64,000 nt of DNA from Scatophagus argus (lineage: Eukaryota; Chordata; Actinopteri; Scatophagidae). Position numbers and translations under genes: made by a program. Every line of letters begins with the position of its first letter. The stretch's first letter is position 1. The notes beneath the pieces were generated by a model. It saw only the letters and a list, made by a program, of their open reading frames with translations, had not been told where the DNA came from and made no database searches. Positions 1-13,529 of this stretch are shown here, one piece after another. Location: positions 24,028,627 through 24,092,626 of the forward strand of contig NC_058495.1 in the NCBI RefSeq assembly GCF_020382885.2, given 5' to 3'.

Positions 1-125
1 TTGTGGCATTCATAAGTTATCAGGGATAAATATGGATCACTTTTCTAAACTTTATTAGTTTTCTTATTTATTGATGACTGACCTACAGTCAACTACTTTC
101 AGGTTTGGGTCAAATTTGTTAATAA

Positions 126-722
<597 letters not shown>

Positions 723-737
723 ACAGCTGAGGCAGAA

Positions 738-748
738 AATAAAATAAA
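738..748 (+). terminator. Polyadenylation signals of rps23
   Basis: Two overlapping AATAAA hexamers (738-743 and 743-748) lie 16 bases after the rps23 stop codon. A GT/T-rich stretch (tggttgttttgtgttttc) follows about 20 bases further on, as expected for a downstream cleavage element. This implies the very short 3' UTR typical of ribosomal protein genes. Confidence 0.8.
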
Positions 749-769
749 CACATTTTCAATTACACTCTG

Positions 770-3110
770 GTTGTTTTGTGTTTTCATTTGTATCAGTTTT
801 ATTTTTTTGGACTTTTAAAAAGTGTGAAAATTAGCTTAAACGCTTTCAGATTCTACTTCCAGTAAGTCAGTATAGCTGGTTTGGTTTTTAGTGAGTAGTA
901 GTTTTAAGCCAGGTTTGTGAACTTTACCAACAGATATCCATAAAGGGATTATAATATGATTTCTTATCTGTTACTTGTTAGACTGCTGGTAAAATTTCCT
1001 CCACTCGTTCATTCAGACTTTGTGGGCTGTACAAGAGACGTGAAGCTTTGTGTTTTGCACACGTTAATACAGTCTGTGTAGGCTGCTGAAATGCCTGGAA
1101 AACCTCCATCACCATCAGATGCATGTGAAACGGAAGATTTAAAAATTTGACTACACTGTGGCTTCAGTGAGTGTTGTCTTCAACAACTCTGAGCCTCAGC
1201 ATCCAGATTTAGTTTTCACCTTTACTTTGGTGCTGGAGGGTCACTAGTTCAAGTGTTTAAGAAAATCTCCAAGGGGCTAAATCAATTATTTTTTTATATA
1301 TTAAGAGAAATTAAACTTTTTTTTTTTTTTTTAGAAAAATGCTTAAATTGTGTTAAAAATATATTGAGTGTTGTACATATTTGTTATTCTGTCCCTGTCT
1401 GTCTCCCTTTGTCCCAAGGTTGGACAGCAGACGGGAGAGCTGTCTCCCATCCCTTTAAGTCTTACATTTATCTGTCAGTTTGTTTTGGTGATTTGATTAT
1501 TTAGAAGTGTGTTTTGTGTCTCTTAATTTTATAATTTTAAAGTAACGTGGGTTTTGTATACAGATCTTAGTTTTATATGATTGAAACTGAAACTGAATGT
1601 CTTCTGAACAGTTGGCCAAACAAGACATTTGATAACATCACCTAAGACACAAGCAAAATGTGATGGATGTTTTTCAGCATTCCCTGACATTTTATAGTTG
1701 AAATGGTCAAGGTAAAGAAAAAATAGTTGCAGCCTTAGAGCTGTGAAAGTGATGGCGACGCTGCACAAAGAGGGCTGCCAGCCGGCATTCCAGTTAAGTG
1801 GGCAACACGGGTTCTGGACTTAATCTACAGCTGAATCCTGCCTTGTGTGCCCTGCAGTGTCACACTGACTGTCTGCTGGTCACCTCACTGCATAAACTTA
1901 GCTGGATGGGGGTAAATATAGTAACAGGTATCAGATCCCCAGCCAGAGTGCTGTAGCCAAACAGCTCAAACATCGAGCTCTGGTGATCACATGAGCTGCA
2001 GTCTTTTCTTTAGCATTACTATCAGACCTCAGTTACATGCCTCCTTTACAGATGTGTTAATCTTCTGTGTGAATCACGTGTGTATTTGCATGCAGTTTAA
2101 ACGTGGTGGGATATTAGTTCACCGATAGAAGCCACGTAGGCATACAGCTCTGGTTTCAGTCATAGGTCAGACCTCTGCTCCTGCTGCCACTTTCAGCAAC
2201 AACAACAGATCCTCGTTTAATCTGCAAGGACCCGCAGCCGAGAGGGAAGCGGGACGACACAAAACCACAAGGTAAACAAGCCCACAGCGAGAGACAGACG
2301 TGTTGACATGTCCCGTTAGTCACTTTGTCTTTATCTTTTTGTTTGTAAATGGAAACTACAGTTTGGCTTAGGTGAGATTTTTGCAGCTTTTGTGTCAAAA
2401 AACAAGAACACCTTTCACACTCACTCGCCTTCTTGGCCTCAGGAAGATCACTTTTCACTTTTTATTGCACTATGGATGTTTCCTGATCTCTGGTGTCCAC
2501 AGACTTTAAGGTACTTTTGATGTGTATCTGTCCTTAGATAAAAAGACTTAAGTCATGAACCGATACTTTAGCAGGCAAACTGGTTGAACATTCTGGTAAA
2601 ATGGACAGGACAACATATAAAAGGAGATTAAGTGTACAAAATATGCATTTACAAAAGTCAAGGTAAGGCCTGAAATGGACAGAAAACACAGGGAGAGAAC
2701 AAGATGGATGACATGCAGCAAAGGTTTGTTGCAGTTCCAGTCTAAGCACATTTAAACAAGTGGGTTTGATCTAACTGATCTAACTGTGCTGAGATTTCAT
2801 AGGTCAAAAGTCCAAGAGCAACTTTAGGCAGCTTGTTCTTCCAGACACATAGAGGAAAGGGTTTCCCAGGTTGGTGCAGAAGATTCTTGATGAGCCCTCA
2901 CCTCAATACTTTTGATGAACTGGACGTCGACTGTTACAACCTCCATCAACCCAACATCGGTGCTGGACCTCACGGACTCTCTTGTGATGCCTGCAGTCTA
3001 CTTCAACATCTGGTGGAAAGAGTGAAACCAGCAGAGTCACGGCCGATTTATCAGCAGACTGAAGTGCAAGGAATCACATATTGATCAATCACATAAATGT
3101 GTCCGTGTCC
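770..3110. other. Intergenic stretch between rps23 and asb14
   Basis: No coding exon could be supported here. There is a T-rich run at about 1317-1332. At about 1660-1745 there is a degraded AT-rich segment resembling the 'tagttgcagcc' end of a widespread teleost interspersed repeat. An open stretch at 2833-3084 has no ATG, no family resemblance and no fitting splice phase. It may be asb14 promoter or 5' UTR sequence: a possible acceptor (cctgaacag/GGCC) at about 3117 would start the exon that carries the asb14 ATG. Confidence 0.5.
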
Positions 3111-3142
3111 TGAACAGGGCCAGGACCCTTAATGTGGACATC

Positions 3143-6100
3143 ATGGAGTTTGAGCGATTTGGGACGGAAGATGATAACGATGAAGACGACGCAGCTGTTC
3201 AGTACATGATTGAACAGAGTCTGCTGGAGAGCAACAAACAGAAGGAAACAAACAGAGACTCTGCAATGCAACACGGCAGGAGGTCAGTCTGTCAGGAATC
3301 AGGACTGTAAATATTTCTCTCAGATGTTTGGTCTGTCGTTGTGCAGTAACACATGACTTAGATTTTTCTTCCTCAGTCGTGCTTTGTGTGAACTCCAGAG
3401 AACATCCATCAAACTGGTTTGTTCGTTTTAGGAGTGATTTCTGTTTGTTGTGGCATATGAAGCAGATTAGAAAACAAAAGTTTATTTTTTTCTTCGCACA
3501 GTCATAGATGACCATACGGGGTTCTGTAAGAAGTTAATGCTTTAAAAGAGACTGGGATGATCAGTGTTCCTGTTTGTTTCATGTGCATGTTTTGCAGTTA
3601 GAATATTAGTGTAATATTCATGGTATCAGATGACTTTTCCTGCTCAGTTTCACAGATTTTTGTTTTAGTTATCGCAGTGATCTTCTTTCATCACAGCTCT
3701 GGGCCTGAGTCTGCTGGCAGCGGCAGGATCTTCACTGCAATAAGACAAGGTGAGCATGCTTTTACTGTGAAGGAATACAGATGAAACTGTCAGCTATACA
3801 TGCTTATATATTTAGAAAAGTTTCAAGGCACATTAACTTCATCAACACACCTCTTCTTACGTTACGACTGTTCATAAAAGACCACCAAGAAGGATTCCAG
3901 CATGATATTTAAATTAAAATTTCTCATCGAGCCAAATATCAAGATAACACAAAAGAATAAAGAAAAGCCACACCTACAAAGCGGACCAGTGAGGATATCC
4001 CAGCATGCCATAGTGGCTGCCTGTGCTTTATGACTCACAGCTGAAGAGCTTTCAGTGCGAGAATCATCCCTAAAACGGTTCAGCTGTTCCTCTATCACCG
4101 GAGGCTCAGGGGAGACTTGTGAGTGTATTACTGCCTTCACTTCAAGCTGCAGCTATGAACTTTCCTGAGGGTCAATAACCTGTTCTTAACACTGAGGGCG
4201 GAGCCATCGTTGAATGAAAACAAGATGGGATGTTTGGGAATTTCAGGATGTTTTTAAGACACTTGGCCACCTTAGACCAGAGATTAGATGAAGAGGGGCA
4301 TTCACAGAAGACATGAAGGCAGGTAGCCACGGTATTCTGGCTACGTTTACTGCAGATGATTTCTGTTTTTATGTGTGTTGATGGGGGGAATGTTGATTGT
4401 CTTGGTGAGAGTGTAGGTGACATAACCTCATACTTTGGGTTGAGTGGAGTACAAGGAAACATCACAGATCTTTACTCATCAGGGAGGACAGAATTACTGC
4501 ATTTTGTCTGGAAAATAATACACCAAAAAGGCAGGACCAGATTCATATTCTGATGCGGTTACTGCTGGCTACACAGCAAACTGATTCAAATGTCACTTTC
4601 AATCCGTCCGTCCAGGTAATGAGAAGCTCCTGAGGGAACTGTGCGCCCAACAGAGAGACCAGTTTTCAGAGACAGACAGCCGAGGTTGGACTCCTCTCCA
4701 CGAAGCAGCAGCTCAGAGCAACCAAAACATCCTGGAGCTGACGTTCAAAGGTTCGTATGTTCTGCACTCACGGGACTGTAAAACCTCCTTAACGAAGCAG
4801 ACAGTGAAGTGTCCTGCTCTCCAGCTTCAGGCCTCGACTCTGTGGAGAACCGAACTCCTCGCGGACAGACTCCTCTCTTCCTGGCAGTAGAACGAGGTCT
4901 GATAGAAAACGCCTCCTTCCTCCTCCAACATGGAGCTCAGCTGAACTGCCAGGACGAGGACCAGGACTCACCACTGTTTGTGGGTAGGCCGACCAACATT
5001 TCATATATATATTAAGACTCAATACTGTTACTGTCATTACTGTTGAGCTGAAGCTCATTTTACACTATTTTGCACAGGAGTGAATCTAATGATTATTTTC
5101 ATTATGGATTCATATCCTGATTATTTTCTTTAGTAACTGATTGGTATTTTGCCTTTTTAAAATGCTTATTTTGTCCAACTAACAGTGCAAAACTCAAAAT
5201 GATTAAAAAAGAAAACACAGCAAAATCATAATCATTTTGCTGCACATAAATAAAATGTTTAATTTCTAACACAATATTGTGTTTAAAATATTTGTAAAGT
5301 AACCAGTAACTAAAGCTGTCAAATAACTGTAGTGGTGTAAAACGTATAAAGTAGTATGAGACAAAATACTCAAGCGATGTACAAGTACCTCAGACCTGCG
5401 CCTGAGCACAGCAGTTGAGTAAACGTGCTTTACTTTCCGCCACTGACGAACCAGATGCTGTCTGTGCTCGTTTCGCCATGTGAACTGCGTCCTCCTCCCT
5501 GCAGCGATCCGCTCAGACCGCGCTGACCTGGTGAAGCTGCTGCTCCTGCGGGGCTCCAGAGTGAACCAGGAGGGCTGCCACGGCCGCCGTCCCCTCCACG
5601 AGGCCTCGCGGCTGGGCAACGCGCCGCTGGTCACCCTGCTGCTGGGGGCCGGAGCACAGCCGGACCCTCGCAGCCACTACGGCCTCACGCCGCTGGCCCT
5701 CGCCGCTCAGGGAGGACACCTGGAGGTGGTGGAGGCTCTCCTGAGGAGGGGTGAGGCAGTCCAGGACGTCTCTACAGGATCACCCTCAGTATTCACACAC
5801 ACATCGACCAGAAGTGGCAGATCAGATCATAGTTTCTTTGGATCCTCCTCTTGACCTGATTGATAGAAATCGTATCTGTTTTGCAAATAACACTTTATTA
5901 TGAAATTAGTTATCAGGTTTTCCAAATTAATCTTGGTCTGTTAAAAAAATAGATATGCTGTGTAAGTTACAGTATGTTGAATGCACCAATGTCACTTAAA
6001 ATCATATTTAAATTTTCAAAGACATCATCTTTGTGACTGATAAATATTCCACATTTACTAAGCAGCGTCCTTTACTGTCTTATCTTTTATTCAATTCAGT

Positions 6101-6745
6101 CGTGACTGTAAATGAAAAAACAGATTCAGTGTTTGATGTTGGGCTCTTTGGAGGTTTTACTGCTGCTGGCAGGAAGTACATCCCAAATACTGTACTTAAG
6201 TAGGTCGACTTACTAATGTCCGTTATTTCCTACTTTATACTTTGCAGATACTGCACTTTCTACTCCATTTATTTGATGAAGATTGAGACATTGGGATCAT
6301 TCTGTCTCCTAATGTGTGCTTTCAGTTTTCATACATTAATACCTCATCCTGTGTCAAAGTGCATTGACATGCAGTTAATGTGACACCTCAGTCGTCTGAG
6401 ATAAACCATGTGGATATTTTACTCACTTGAGGTCTTGTTTGTCGCCTGTCCTGCAGGGGCGGACGTCCTGTCCCAGGCGCAGGATGAGGCTTCCATCTTG
6501 TATGAGGCGTCCTCGTCTGGAGATCCATCTGTCATCAGTCTGTTGCTGGAATACGGCGCTGATGCCAACGTTGCCAAGCACACGGGACACATGCCGATCC
6601 ACCGCGTGGCCCACAGAGGACACCTGCAGTGGGTGTTTTATTCTCTCAAATTTGCATCTATCAGTTTGCTGTATTTTATGAGCTCTTCAGTTGTTGCTCT
6701 TTTTTCTGCAAAGCAGTTAAAGACTACAGATAAATGTAGAGGAGG

Positions 6746-6786
<41 letters not shown>

Positions 6787-9266
6787 CCTCAGAGCTCTGA
6801 AGCTGCTGATTCCTGTCACTTCTCTGGGAGATGTAAACGACAGCGGAATGAGTCCTCTACACTCTGCTGCTGCAGGAGGACACACACAATGCCTCAAGGT
6901 GTGTGTGTGCATGGAAATTATCAGCCATGATCGCTGGTGAAAAGTAACTAAGTACATTTACTCAAGTACTTAGAGTGAAGCAAGAGAGAAAAACTATTCT
7001 GTTGAGCCGTCCGTGTTCGATCTTGAATTGTTTGCTTTGTTGTTGAGGACCAGCTCGTTGGTAGCATAAGATGGTTTCTCGATTAATCAATTAACCGTTT
7101 TCTCGATAGAATGGCAAAAGTGTTAAAAAATGTCCAAAGAGATGTATTAACAGTACTTGTTTAAAAGTCAAAAACCCAAAGATTATTAGTTTACTGTCAT
7201 GTATGATAAACAAAAGCATTAAACCCTCACATCTGAGCAGCCAATTATTGCTGCTCTTTATGTGTCACATCTCAAAAATACTCGATGGGTGTCTGTTAAA
7301 CACAACGCAGCTCAGTAACAGCTGATTTTCAACTCCTCCCCGACTCCCATCAGGTCTTGCTGGACGCAGGTTATGACCCCAACTACATGCTCCACCCTTG
7401 GGTTCGCCGGAGTTATGATGACGAGAGGAAGTCAGCGCTCTTCTTCGCTGTGTCCAATAACGACGTGCCGTCAGCCAAACTGCTGCTGGAGGGCGGAGCC
7501 ATGGCCAACCAAGACCCAATCAAATGTCTGCAGGTATTTTTATGTGTGGAGTGCAAAGCTGGAGTCAGGATGTGGTTAGCTTAGCATAAAGACTGGAAGC
7601 GGAGAGGGGGGGTCTGCTAGCCTGGCTTTGGCTACAGTTCAGATATACATTTACCACCATCTCTAAAGCTCACTAATTGTATCCTGTGCTGTGTACAATG
7701 AGATCATTTTGTCATTTTACGGGCAGTTAGGTGCTGGAAGTGTTTTTTGAAAAGCAACAGTATCCAGTCTTCTAAGTGCAGTGAGGTTGCCAGGTTTGGT
7801 TCCATTGTGCTTGTGCAGATACCAAAATCAGGCAACCCTGGTCCTGAGTGCCCCACAGAATTATTGCCCAGATGGATTCACCGTCAATTATTAAGAAATA
7901 GTTTTTTTAAAAAAAAGTTCAAAACACCAAGTAAACACCAGCGGAAAGCCCTGTTGCTGATCCCGTGATTGTGTCTTTAAGGTTGCTCTGCGTTCGGGCA
8001 ACTATGAGTTGATCAACCTGTTGCTGAGGTTTGGAGCAAACGTCAACTATTTCTGCAAAGTGAATACGACACACTTCCCGTCGGCCCTTCAGTACGCTCT
8101 CAAAGACGAGGTAAACTTCTATCATCACTCAAACTCTTCACCAAAAGAAAGCTCATCAGCAGATTTAATAACTTTGTTGGATATTATTTCTGCATGTGCC
8201 ATTGTCACTTTGGGGAAGGACAGCTGTGCTTTATTTAATCTGTGCTGTTGTGTGTGTGTGTGTTAGGTGGTCCTCAGGATGTTGTGTAACTATGGTTATG
8301 ATGTGGAGCGCTGCTTTGACTGTCCCTATGGCAACAGGGCTCACATCCCCGAAGACTACGAGGGCTGGAGCGACTCGGTGATCAAAGACACCTTGGTAAT
8401 GAACAGGATGGATAAATCTTTTACTAACCTTTCCTGTATTTCCTAAAAATTACTGAACAGTCTGTAGTTTTTAAAGGATTCCTGTCATGAGTTGAAATGT
8501 TGACCTGCAGGTGGTGCTAAAGGTCAGAGAGTGACCAACGATTCAACCTCAGGGGACAATGAATGTCTGTAACAAAGTTCAGACAAAAAATAAAATATGC
8601 ACCTGACATCCTGCACGCACCTGTGCTGCTGTTACTTTTCTTTGTCCAACCAAATTCTCCACCATCATCATCATCATCATCACTTTGGTCATTTCAGAAG
8701 GTGTGAGCGGCTGGTTATTCCAGCTGAAGCTCAGTCAGGTGAAGAACTTCACATGTAAGACTGGTGTCAAACTCAGTCTGTCCGTCTGTCTGTCAGTGCA
8801 GTTCTGCGAGGTGATCACCGTCTCCTGGCTCGAGCACCTGTCGGGTCACGTGGTTCGCGTTCTGTTGGACTACGTTGATCATGTGACCTTCTGCTCCAAG
8901 TTGAAGGCGACCCTGATGGAACAGCGGCAGTGGCCCGACATCTGCAGGCTGCAGGGTGAGAGAAACTTAATCAGTCCGTGCCTGGACAACAGACGCAGAA
9001 CAGAGTTGGTCTTTGTTAATCCGTCCTCCCCTCCCCTCCCCACTCCCCCTCCTCCTCCCCTCCTCCCCTCCCCTCCCCTCTCGTCTCCAGAGAGCGCCCG
9101 CTGCCTGCAGCATCTCTGCCGCCTGCGAATCCGTCGCTGTCTCGGACGCCTTCGTCTCCGCTCGCCGATCTTCATGAGCTTCCTGCCGCTGCCGGAGCGA
9201 CTGAAGGACTACGTCCTGTACAGGGAGCACGACCTGTACGGCCAGCAGAGCAGCACGCCGGGCTGA
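3143..9266 (+). CDS. asb14: Ankyrin repeat and SOCS box protein 14, complete, 12 exons, 592 aa
   Basis: Exons: 3143-3282, 3697-3749, 4616-4750, 4825-4983, 5505-5750, 6457-6628, 6793-6898, 7354-7533, 7982-8110, 8267-8395, 8802-8955, 9091-9266. All phases agree and give 592 residues, close to human ASB14. The N-terminus is acidic with a ubiquitin-interacting-like helix ([14 protein letters not shown], about residues 14-27). Ankyrin repeats follow ([63 protein letters not shown]), then [15 protein letters not shown]. The C-terminal SOCS box carries the BC-box and Cul5-box region ([18 protein letters not shown], then [17 protein letters not shown]). The family recruits Elongin B/C-Cullin 5-Rbx2 to ubiquitinate substrates bound by the ankyrin array; the ASB14 substrate is not known to me. 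I chose ASB14 over ASB15 because [20 protein letters not shown] and [15 protein letters not shown] fit ASB14 better. The ATG at 3143 aligns with the family start. No frameshifts. Confidence 0.93.
4172..4465 (-). mobile_element. LINE relic (L1/Tx1-like, C-terminal zinc-knuckle region)
   Basis: This lies inside asb14 intron 2, on the opposite strand. It reads as an open stretch with the phrases [20 protein letters not shown] and [17 protein letters not shown]. The spacing C..C......T..H.F..CP....LW..V resembles the cysteine-histidine segment after the reverse transcriptase domain in L1/Tx1-clade LINEs. No intact RT domain surrounds it, so it is a short dead fragment. The assignment rests on motif recall only. 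Confidence 0.45.
5060..5290. repeat. Degraded teleost interspersed repeat copy in asb14 intron 4
   Basis: AT-rich intronic sequence with phrases such as 'ttttgtccaactaacagtgcaaa' and 'ctcaaaatgatt'. These resemble a repeat I recall from many percomorph introns (consensus words 'attaatcgattagttg', 'ttgtccacaaactcaaagatattcagtttactgtcat'). The same family appears more clearly at 7075-7240. Assignment is from memory of the family plus similarity inside this window. Confidence 0.3.
6749..6785. repeat. (TG)n microsatellite next to asb14 exon 7 acceptor
   Basis: A pure TG run of about 18 units ends only 8 bases before the AG of the exon 7 acceptor (tgttcctcag/AGCTC at 6793). It therefore replaces most of the normal polypyrimidine tract. 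UG-repeat RNA is bound by CELF and TDP-43 proteins, so its length could modulate exon 7 use. The donor of exon 7 (CAAG/gtgtgtgtgtg) is also TG-rich. Confidence 0.9.
7075..7240. repeat. Teleost interspersed repeat ('gattaatcaatta' family) in asb14 intron 7
   Basis: Contains 'gattaatcaatta', 'aaaaatgtccaaagag', 'caaaaacccaaagatt' and 'agtttactgtcatgtatg' in an order I recognise from a common percomorph intronic repeat. The 13-base word gattaatcaatta recurs exactly at about 28559-28571 in this window, supporting dispersed copies. Short, non-coding, no termini resolved. Confidence 0.45.
8495..8600 (+). repeat. Teleost interspersed repeat fragment in asb14 intron 10
   Basis: 'ggtggtgctaaaggtcagagag...attcaacctcaggggacaatgaatgtctgtaacaaagttc' follows a repeat common in fish introns (consensus words 'gatggcgctagatgaaaagtcagaggatcacc' and 'cctgaggggaacatgaatgtctgtacc'). 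A related copy runs at 17862-18110. Family assignment is from recall. Confidence 0.45.
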
Positions 9267-11436
9267 CGCAGGAGTGAGGAGAGCGACAACACTCACACAA
9301 AGCAGTTCAATGAGGACATTCGCGTTTTAAAGTGACTTTTTCTGCCAGTTCATTTCCCACATCACACATCACAGGAGAAATATTAATGCTTATTTATTTT
9401 ATTGTGTTTTTCTATTTAAAATATATTGCTTTCTCCTCGCAAAATAGTGTGTTGTTATTGTCTATGTTTTAATTTTTTGTCTTAATAGATTTGAATCTCA
9501 AAAAAAAAACAAAACAAAAGTACCTCAAAGGCTAATACAGTAAGAAGTGGGATTACTGTGTCATTTCTATTGTTTATTACATTACAATTAATATGGAAAG
9601 CTTAATAGCCATATATAGGCTACTGTATGTATTTATGATGAAATATGTGCAGCATTTATATATAACAATGTCATAAACAGAATTCACCAACTCTCATCAC
9701 TTCTTAAATCACACCTACACTCTCACCTGCTGGATTCACCTTCTCCGATTTAAACTTTTAAACATTTCCTGCCACCTGGACTTCCAACTTCACTGCATTT
9801 AATTAATAACAACTGGATTTAATTTAAACGAAGAGTTAAGACTGAAACTTACCCAGCAGCTGAGTGGCCTTGCAGCTTGGAATCCAGGAAAACAGCCTCT
9901 GCAGGTGGAATAGGATGATTTCCTGTTTGTACAGTCCATGAAAACCAGCATGATGAGTCGAGTCACAGTGCAGATCAGGAAGACGTTTCAAACACCTGTC
10001 CGACTGATTTTCTTTCTCAGGATGAATATTTTTACACTTTGCACACTGGTCTTGTATTACTTCTCGGCAGAAGAGGTGGTTTGATGACCATCTCACTTTA
10101 TTCCGCTTTTATGACTGCATTAACTGTTCTGTTTCAGAAACTCTGTGACATCTTGACAAGTGGAGCCCGAGGAAGAAGTTTCCGATGGTCCAGGAACTAT
10201 CGGGGCAGATCAGGGCAAGCATTTAGCCAATCAAGAGCCTGATGTTTTTCTTAGCAGCTGGTGGAGACCCAAAACAGGGCAAAAACAATGAATGCTGGAC
10301 TCACATCCATCAGGTGGCCCCAAACAGAACTCCAAGTTCATCATATCAACTTGAAAGGTGATTATGTCAATGTTGTGTTTAGCCCCTTCAAAAAATCAGT
10401 TATTACATCTCCTGGTTTACTTCCTGGAGGTGCTTGGTTCCTTCAGGCAAAAAAGGGGCATTAGTGAATTTGTATGTATAGTTCTCCTTCAATGATCCCA
10501 AAAACCCCTGAACTCTGTGACACTGAATTATATCTCTGCACCAGCTGCTGATAACATCCTATTTATGTAGTAATTTAAGCAAATGAAGAGTTACTGTGTC
10601 AAAACCATTTCATATGACCCAGATCGTTGTGCAGTAATCACGACACGAGCCCAAAAACTTCTGGAAAGATTTAATCTCACTTACTTTCACTGTTCTAACA
10701 AACAGTCAGAATGATGTCAGATGCAGAAAATGCTGCTAAATAACTGATCAATCATTGAGGCTAATACTCATGATGAAACATCATGATCTGAGAGGACACA
10801 TGGAGCCATGGCTGCTTTAGACTCTGTGATGACTGTAACAAGAATGTTTGACGCTGAAACTGACCCAAACAGGAGGACGTTAATGTGCATGCAGTCCTTT
10901 ACCGACTCCTTAAATGTGACGTGAAACAAACAGAAGACTAAAGATGGCGTCTACCTCCCTTTTTGTAACACACACAAACAGAAACACACACACACACACA
11001 CACGGTCAATAGAGCTTCACACCTGAGCGACAACTCCACAGCAGGCACAAGTGTTTGGTTCAGAGAGCTGACTTAAGTCTGGGTTTGCTGCGACAGTTTT
11101 CTTCACAAAACAAAATCCGATTTTGCCTGTTGACACCCAACACGTATTAGACTGAAGCAAAGTCAGCAGCAAATTAAACAGACTTGAGTTAGCTCATGTA
11201 ATACTGTGTATTCTCCTCAAATTTCACACACTGTGTCTCTGACGCACTTAATGTCTTTACATTTTATACATGGAGGGGGGGGACATATAAAAGACAAAAC
11301 CCTTTACACACACACACACAGATATATGGGTAAAGGTACAATAAAAAAATAAATTATCACCTCGATAAACCAAAAATAAAATACTCATATTTGCTCTCTC
11401 TTACACCAGCTCCTGGGGTTGAGTTCCTGTAGGTAT

Positions 11437-11455
11437 CCAGCAGGGGGCAGCGCTG
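11437..11455 (+). promoter_or_regulatory. CTCF-binding-site-like motif
   Basis: CCAGCAGGGGGCAGCGCTG matches the vertebrate CTCF core (CCASYAGRKGGCRS) at every strongly constrained position. It lies in the gap between the convergent genes asb14 and ip6k1, where a domain boundary would be plausible. Occupancy cannot be judged from sequence. Confidence 0.65.
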
Positions 11456-12644
11456 CATCACAGCCTGCCTCTGGAGCTTGTTCAAGGGCGCATTAATGGA
11501 CAAATGTGATTGGCTGACACTGTCTCATCAGGACCAATCAGATGAGATAAACAGCGACATCTTCAAAACATAAGCCATTACAGCCAATTCTGCTTCTGCT
11601 GTTCAAGGATAACTTTTTTGTTTTGTTGAATGTGTGGCGCATTGGAGGCAGGGTTGGGAAATAATTCGTCATTATTAAAAACCATCCAGAGGAAATGATT
11701 GTGATGTTCTAAATTCATCATGTTTTGCAAAATGCCATAGTCCAGATTAATGACTCCAAGTACATTATAGTTGAAAAACCTTGAAAAACCTGCCAAACCT
11801 AGTGGAACAGTGGAACACAGTTCATTACACTGAACACAAATCTGATTATTTTGTGTGATTTCGCACACATTTGCCACCTTGTGATTTTTTTTTCACAAAT
11901 ATATGTATAGAATATATGTAAAAAAAATATTCTTCTATTAAATATTCTTGTTATTTAACCTCGTCTCCCAGCCGTAAATTAAAAAATAAGGCTGGTATTA
12001 TTTTATTATTTTTGATGTGTCAACAAATCCCATGAAAAAAAAAAAAAAGACTCAAACCAACAACAAGTTAGTCCGTCCATTCTGACTTCTGTCCTAAGTG
12101 TGTGGCACTCAGCTCCAATCCCATGTGGTCCTACTGAACATCTAAATGGTAAATGGTTAACAAACCATCCCGTCTCCAGGTCTATCAGCCAGCTGTTTGT
12201 GGAGCTTTCGATCATATTGCACGATCCATGTGTTCTACTTCTCCGAGCACTTTAACGACTTTTCATCCACGTTGGCTTTTAAAGTAGGGATTGAAAGCTC
12301 ATTTGGAAACAGCAGCGGGAGACACCGATTACTAGCCGTTTTTGATGATGAAAAGCCAGGCTCAGTGACTTCATAAAACAGCCGAAACAGCCACAGAACA
12401 ATGTGGTTATCAACAAATGTTACTCAGACAGGAGGAAATGGTGCATTGATTAGGGATTCTTTTCTGCGGTGGATTAATCTGCATTTGATGCCCTAGTGAA
12501 TATTTGGGGCAGCGGGACGGCATATGAGAGACTGCGTCTAAATAAACTACGAAGTGTGTGTTTGTTGTATCGAAGTACGCGTCACCCGGAGCAAAAGTGT
12601 AGCTCATTGATGTGTTTTAATGGCACTGTGGCACAAAGCAAGAA

Positions 12645-12651
12645 GACACAC

Positions 12652-12709
<58 letters not shown>
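12645..12709. repeat. Compound microsatellite (CAGA)n(CA)n
   Basis: About 7 units of CAGA are followed by about 14 units of CA in intergenic DNA. The tract probably grew from a CA array by a point change. No gene overlaps it. Confidence 0.9.
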
Positions 12710-12710
<1 letters not shown>

Positions 12711-13318
12711 ACTTGTTAATAACAACTCATTGCTGGTTTGGGTCTTTTCATGGGTTTGTTGACAACAACCAAAATATCACCAGACCAGATTTGGGAAAGT
12801 GACACTTATTCTTTCAATATTACACAATAACCCAGAGGATGACTTTACAGGGACACTGACTACTAACGTTTCTGAATGACGCCCCAAAAACAGACATACA
12901 GTGTTTAAGAAATTAACTATATTTTTTTCTTAAAGTCTACTTCTATAATGCAAATCTCTGTTGCACTTCATCACCGTTCTCCCTGTGGGCGATGCTGCCC
13001 TCTGCACTGCTGAAGAAAAAAAAAAGTTGCCATCTATTGCTTTAACAGATTCTTGGATGTGTTTCTGAGTGCATTTTCAAGGTAACTCTAAAAGAGTCTG
13101 TTCACCTGTCCAGGTTCGGATACTGTGGAGAAAGAGGAGTGAAGGGGAGTGAATGTGGCAGGGGTGAAGGGTGGGGGAGTCAGGGAGTGAGGAGGGGGGG
13201 GTGAAATGAGTGTTGGCCAACTTCAGTGGGTGGCCCCTGGGATCCAGCTGATTGGTCGTTCAGAGAGGACGCTCTGTACCTTTGTGCTGTCAAACAGCTC
13301 CAGACAACTGTTCCCAGG

Positions 13319-13319
<1 letters not shown>

Positions 13320-13353
<34 letters not shown>
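13320..13353. repeat. (TG)n microsatellite in the probable ip6k1 3' UTR/flank
   Basis: About 17 uninterrupted TG units. On the ip6k1 (minus) strand this reads (CA)n. It lies just beyond the candidate ip6k1 poly(A) signal at 13524-13529, so it is probably outside the mature mRNA. Confidence 0.9.
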
Positions 13354-13354
<1 letters not shown>

Positions 13355-13523
13355 ATTTGTTCGTCTATCTTGGCGAGGACCAGTGTGAGTCTAACTCGGT
13401 GAAATGGTTAAAGGCCTGTCAGTTCACAACAGCGTTTTGCTTCTTGTTACTTTATGTGGATGTTCAAGCTTCACTGTGCAGAATCTCACACTAGAAGATT
13501 GCTTTCAGATTCACCTGCTGGAT

Positions 13524-13529
13524 TTTATT
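13524..13529 (-). terminator. Candidate ip6k1 polyadenylation signal
   Basis: Forward TTTATT reads AATAAA on the minus strand, about 0.7 kb after the ip6k1 stop codon. Other AATAAA-like words exist further on, so the true end is uncertain. Confidence 0.35.

Larger units (their letters stand above)
9267..12800. other. asb14 3' flank and intergenic stretch, no gene seen
   Basis: No supportable exon. The asb14 3' UTR runs into an A/T-rich tail near 9360-9510, without a clean AATAAA. Further on there are simple repeats: (CA)n at about 10985-11003, an A-rich run near 12037, and a compound (CAGA)n(CA)n tract at about 12645-12709. A strong CTCF-like motif sits at 11437. Several open stretches here lack splice signals and family resemblance. 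Confidence 0.5.

Noticed and set aside
2833..3084. 83-codon open stretch before asb14
   Set aside because: No ATG start, no family resemblance, and it ends in a stop before the asb14 start codon; possible 5' UTR at most.
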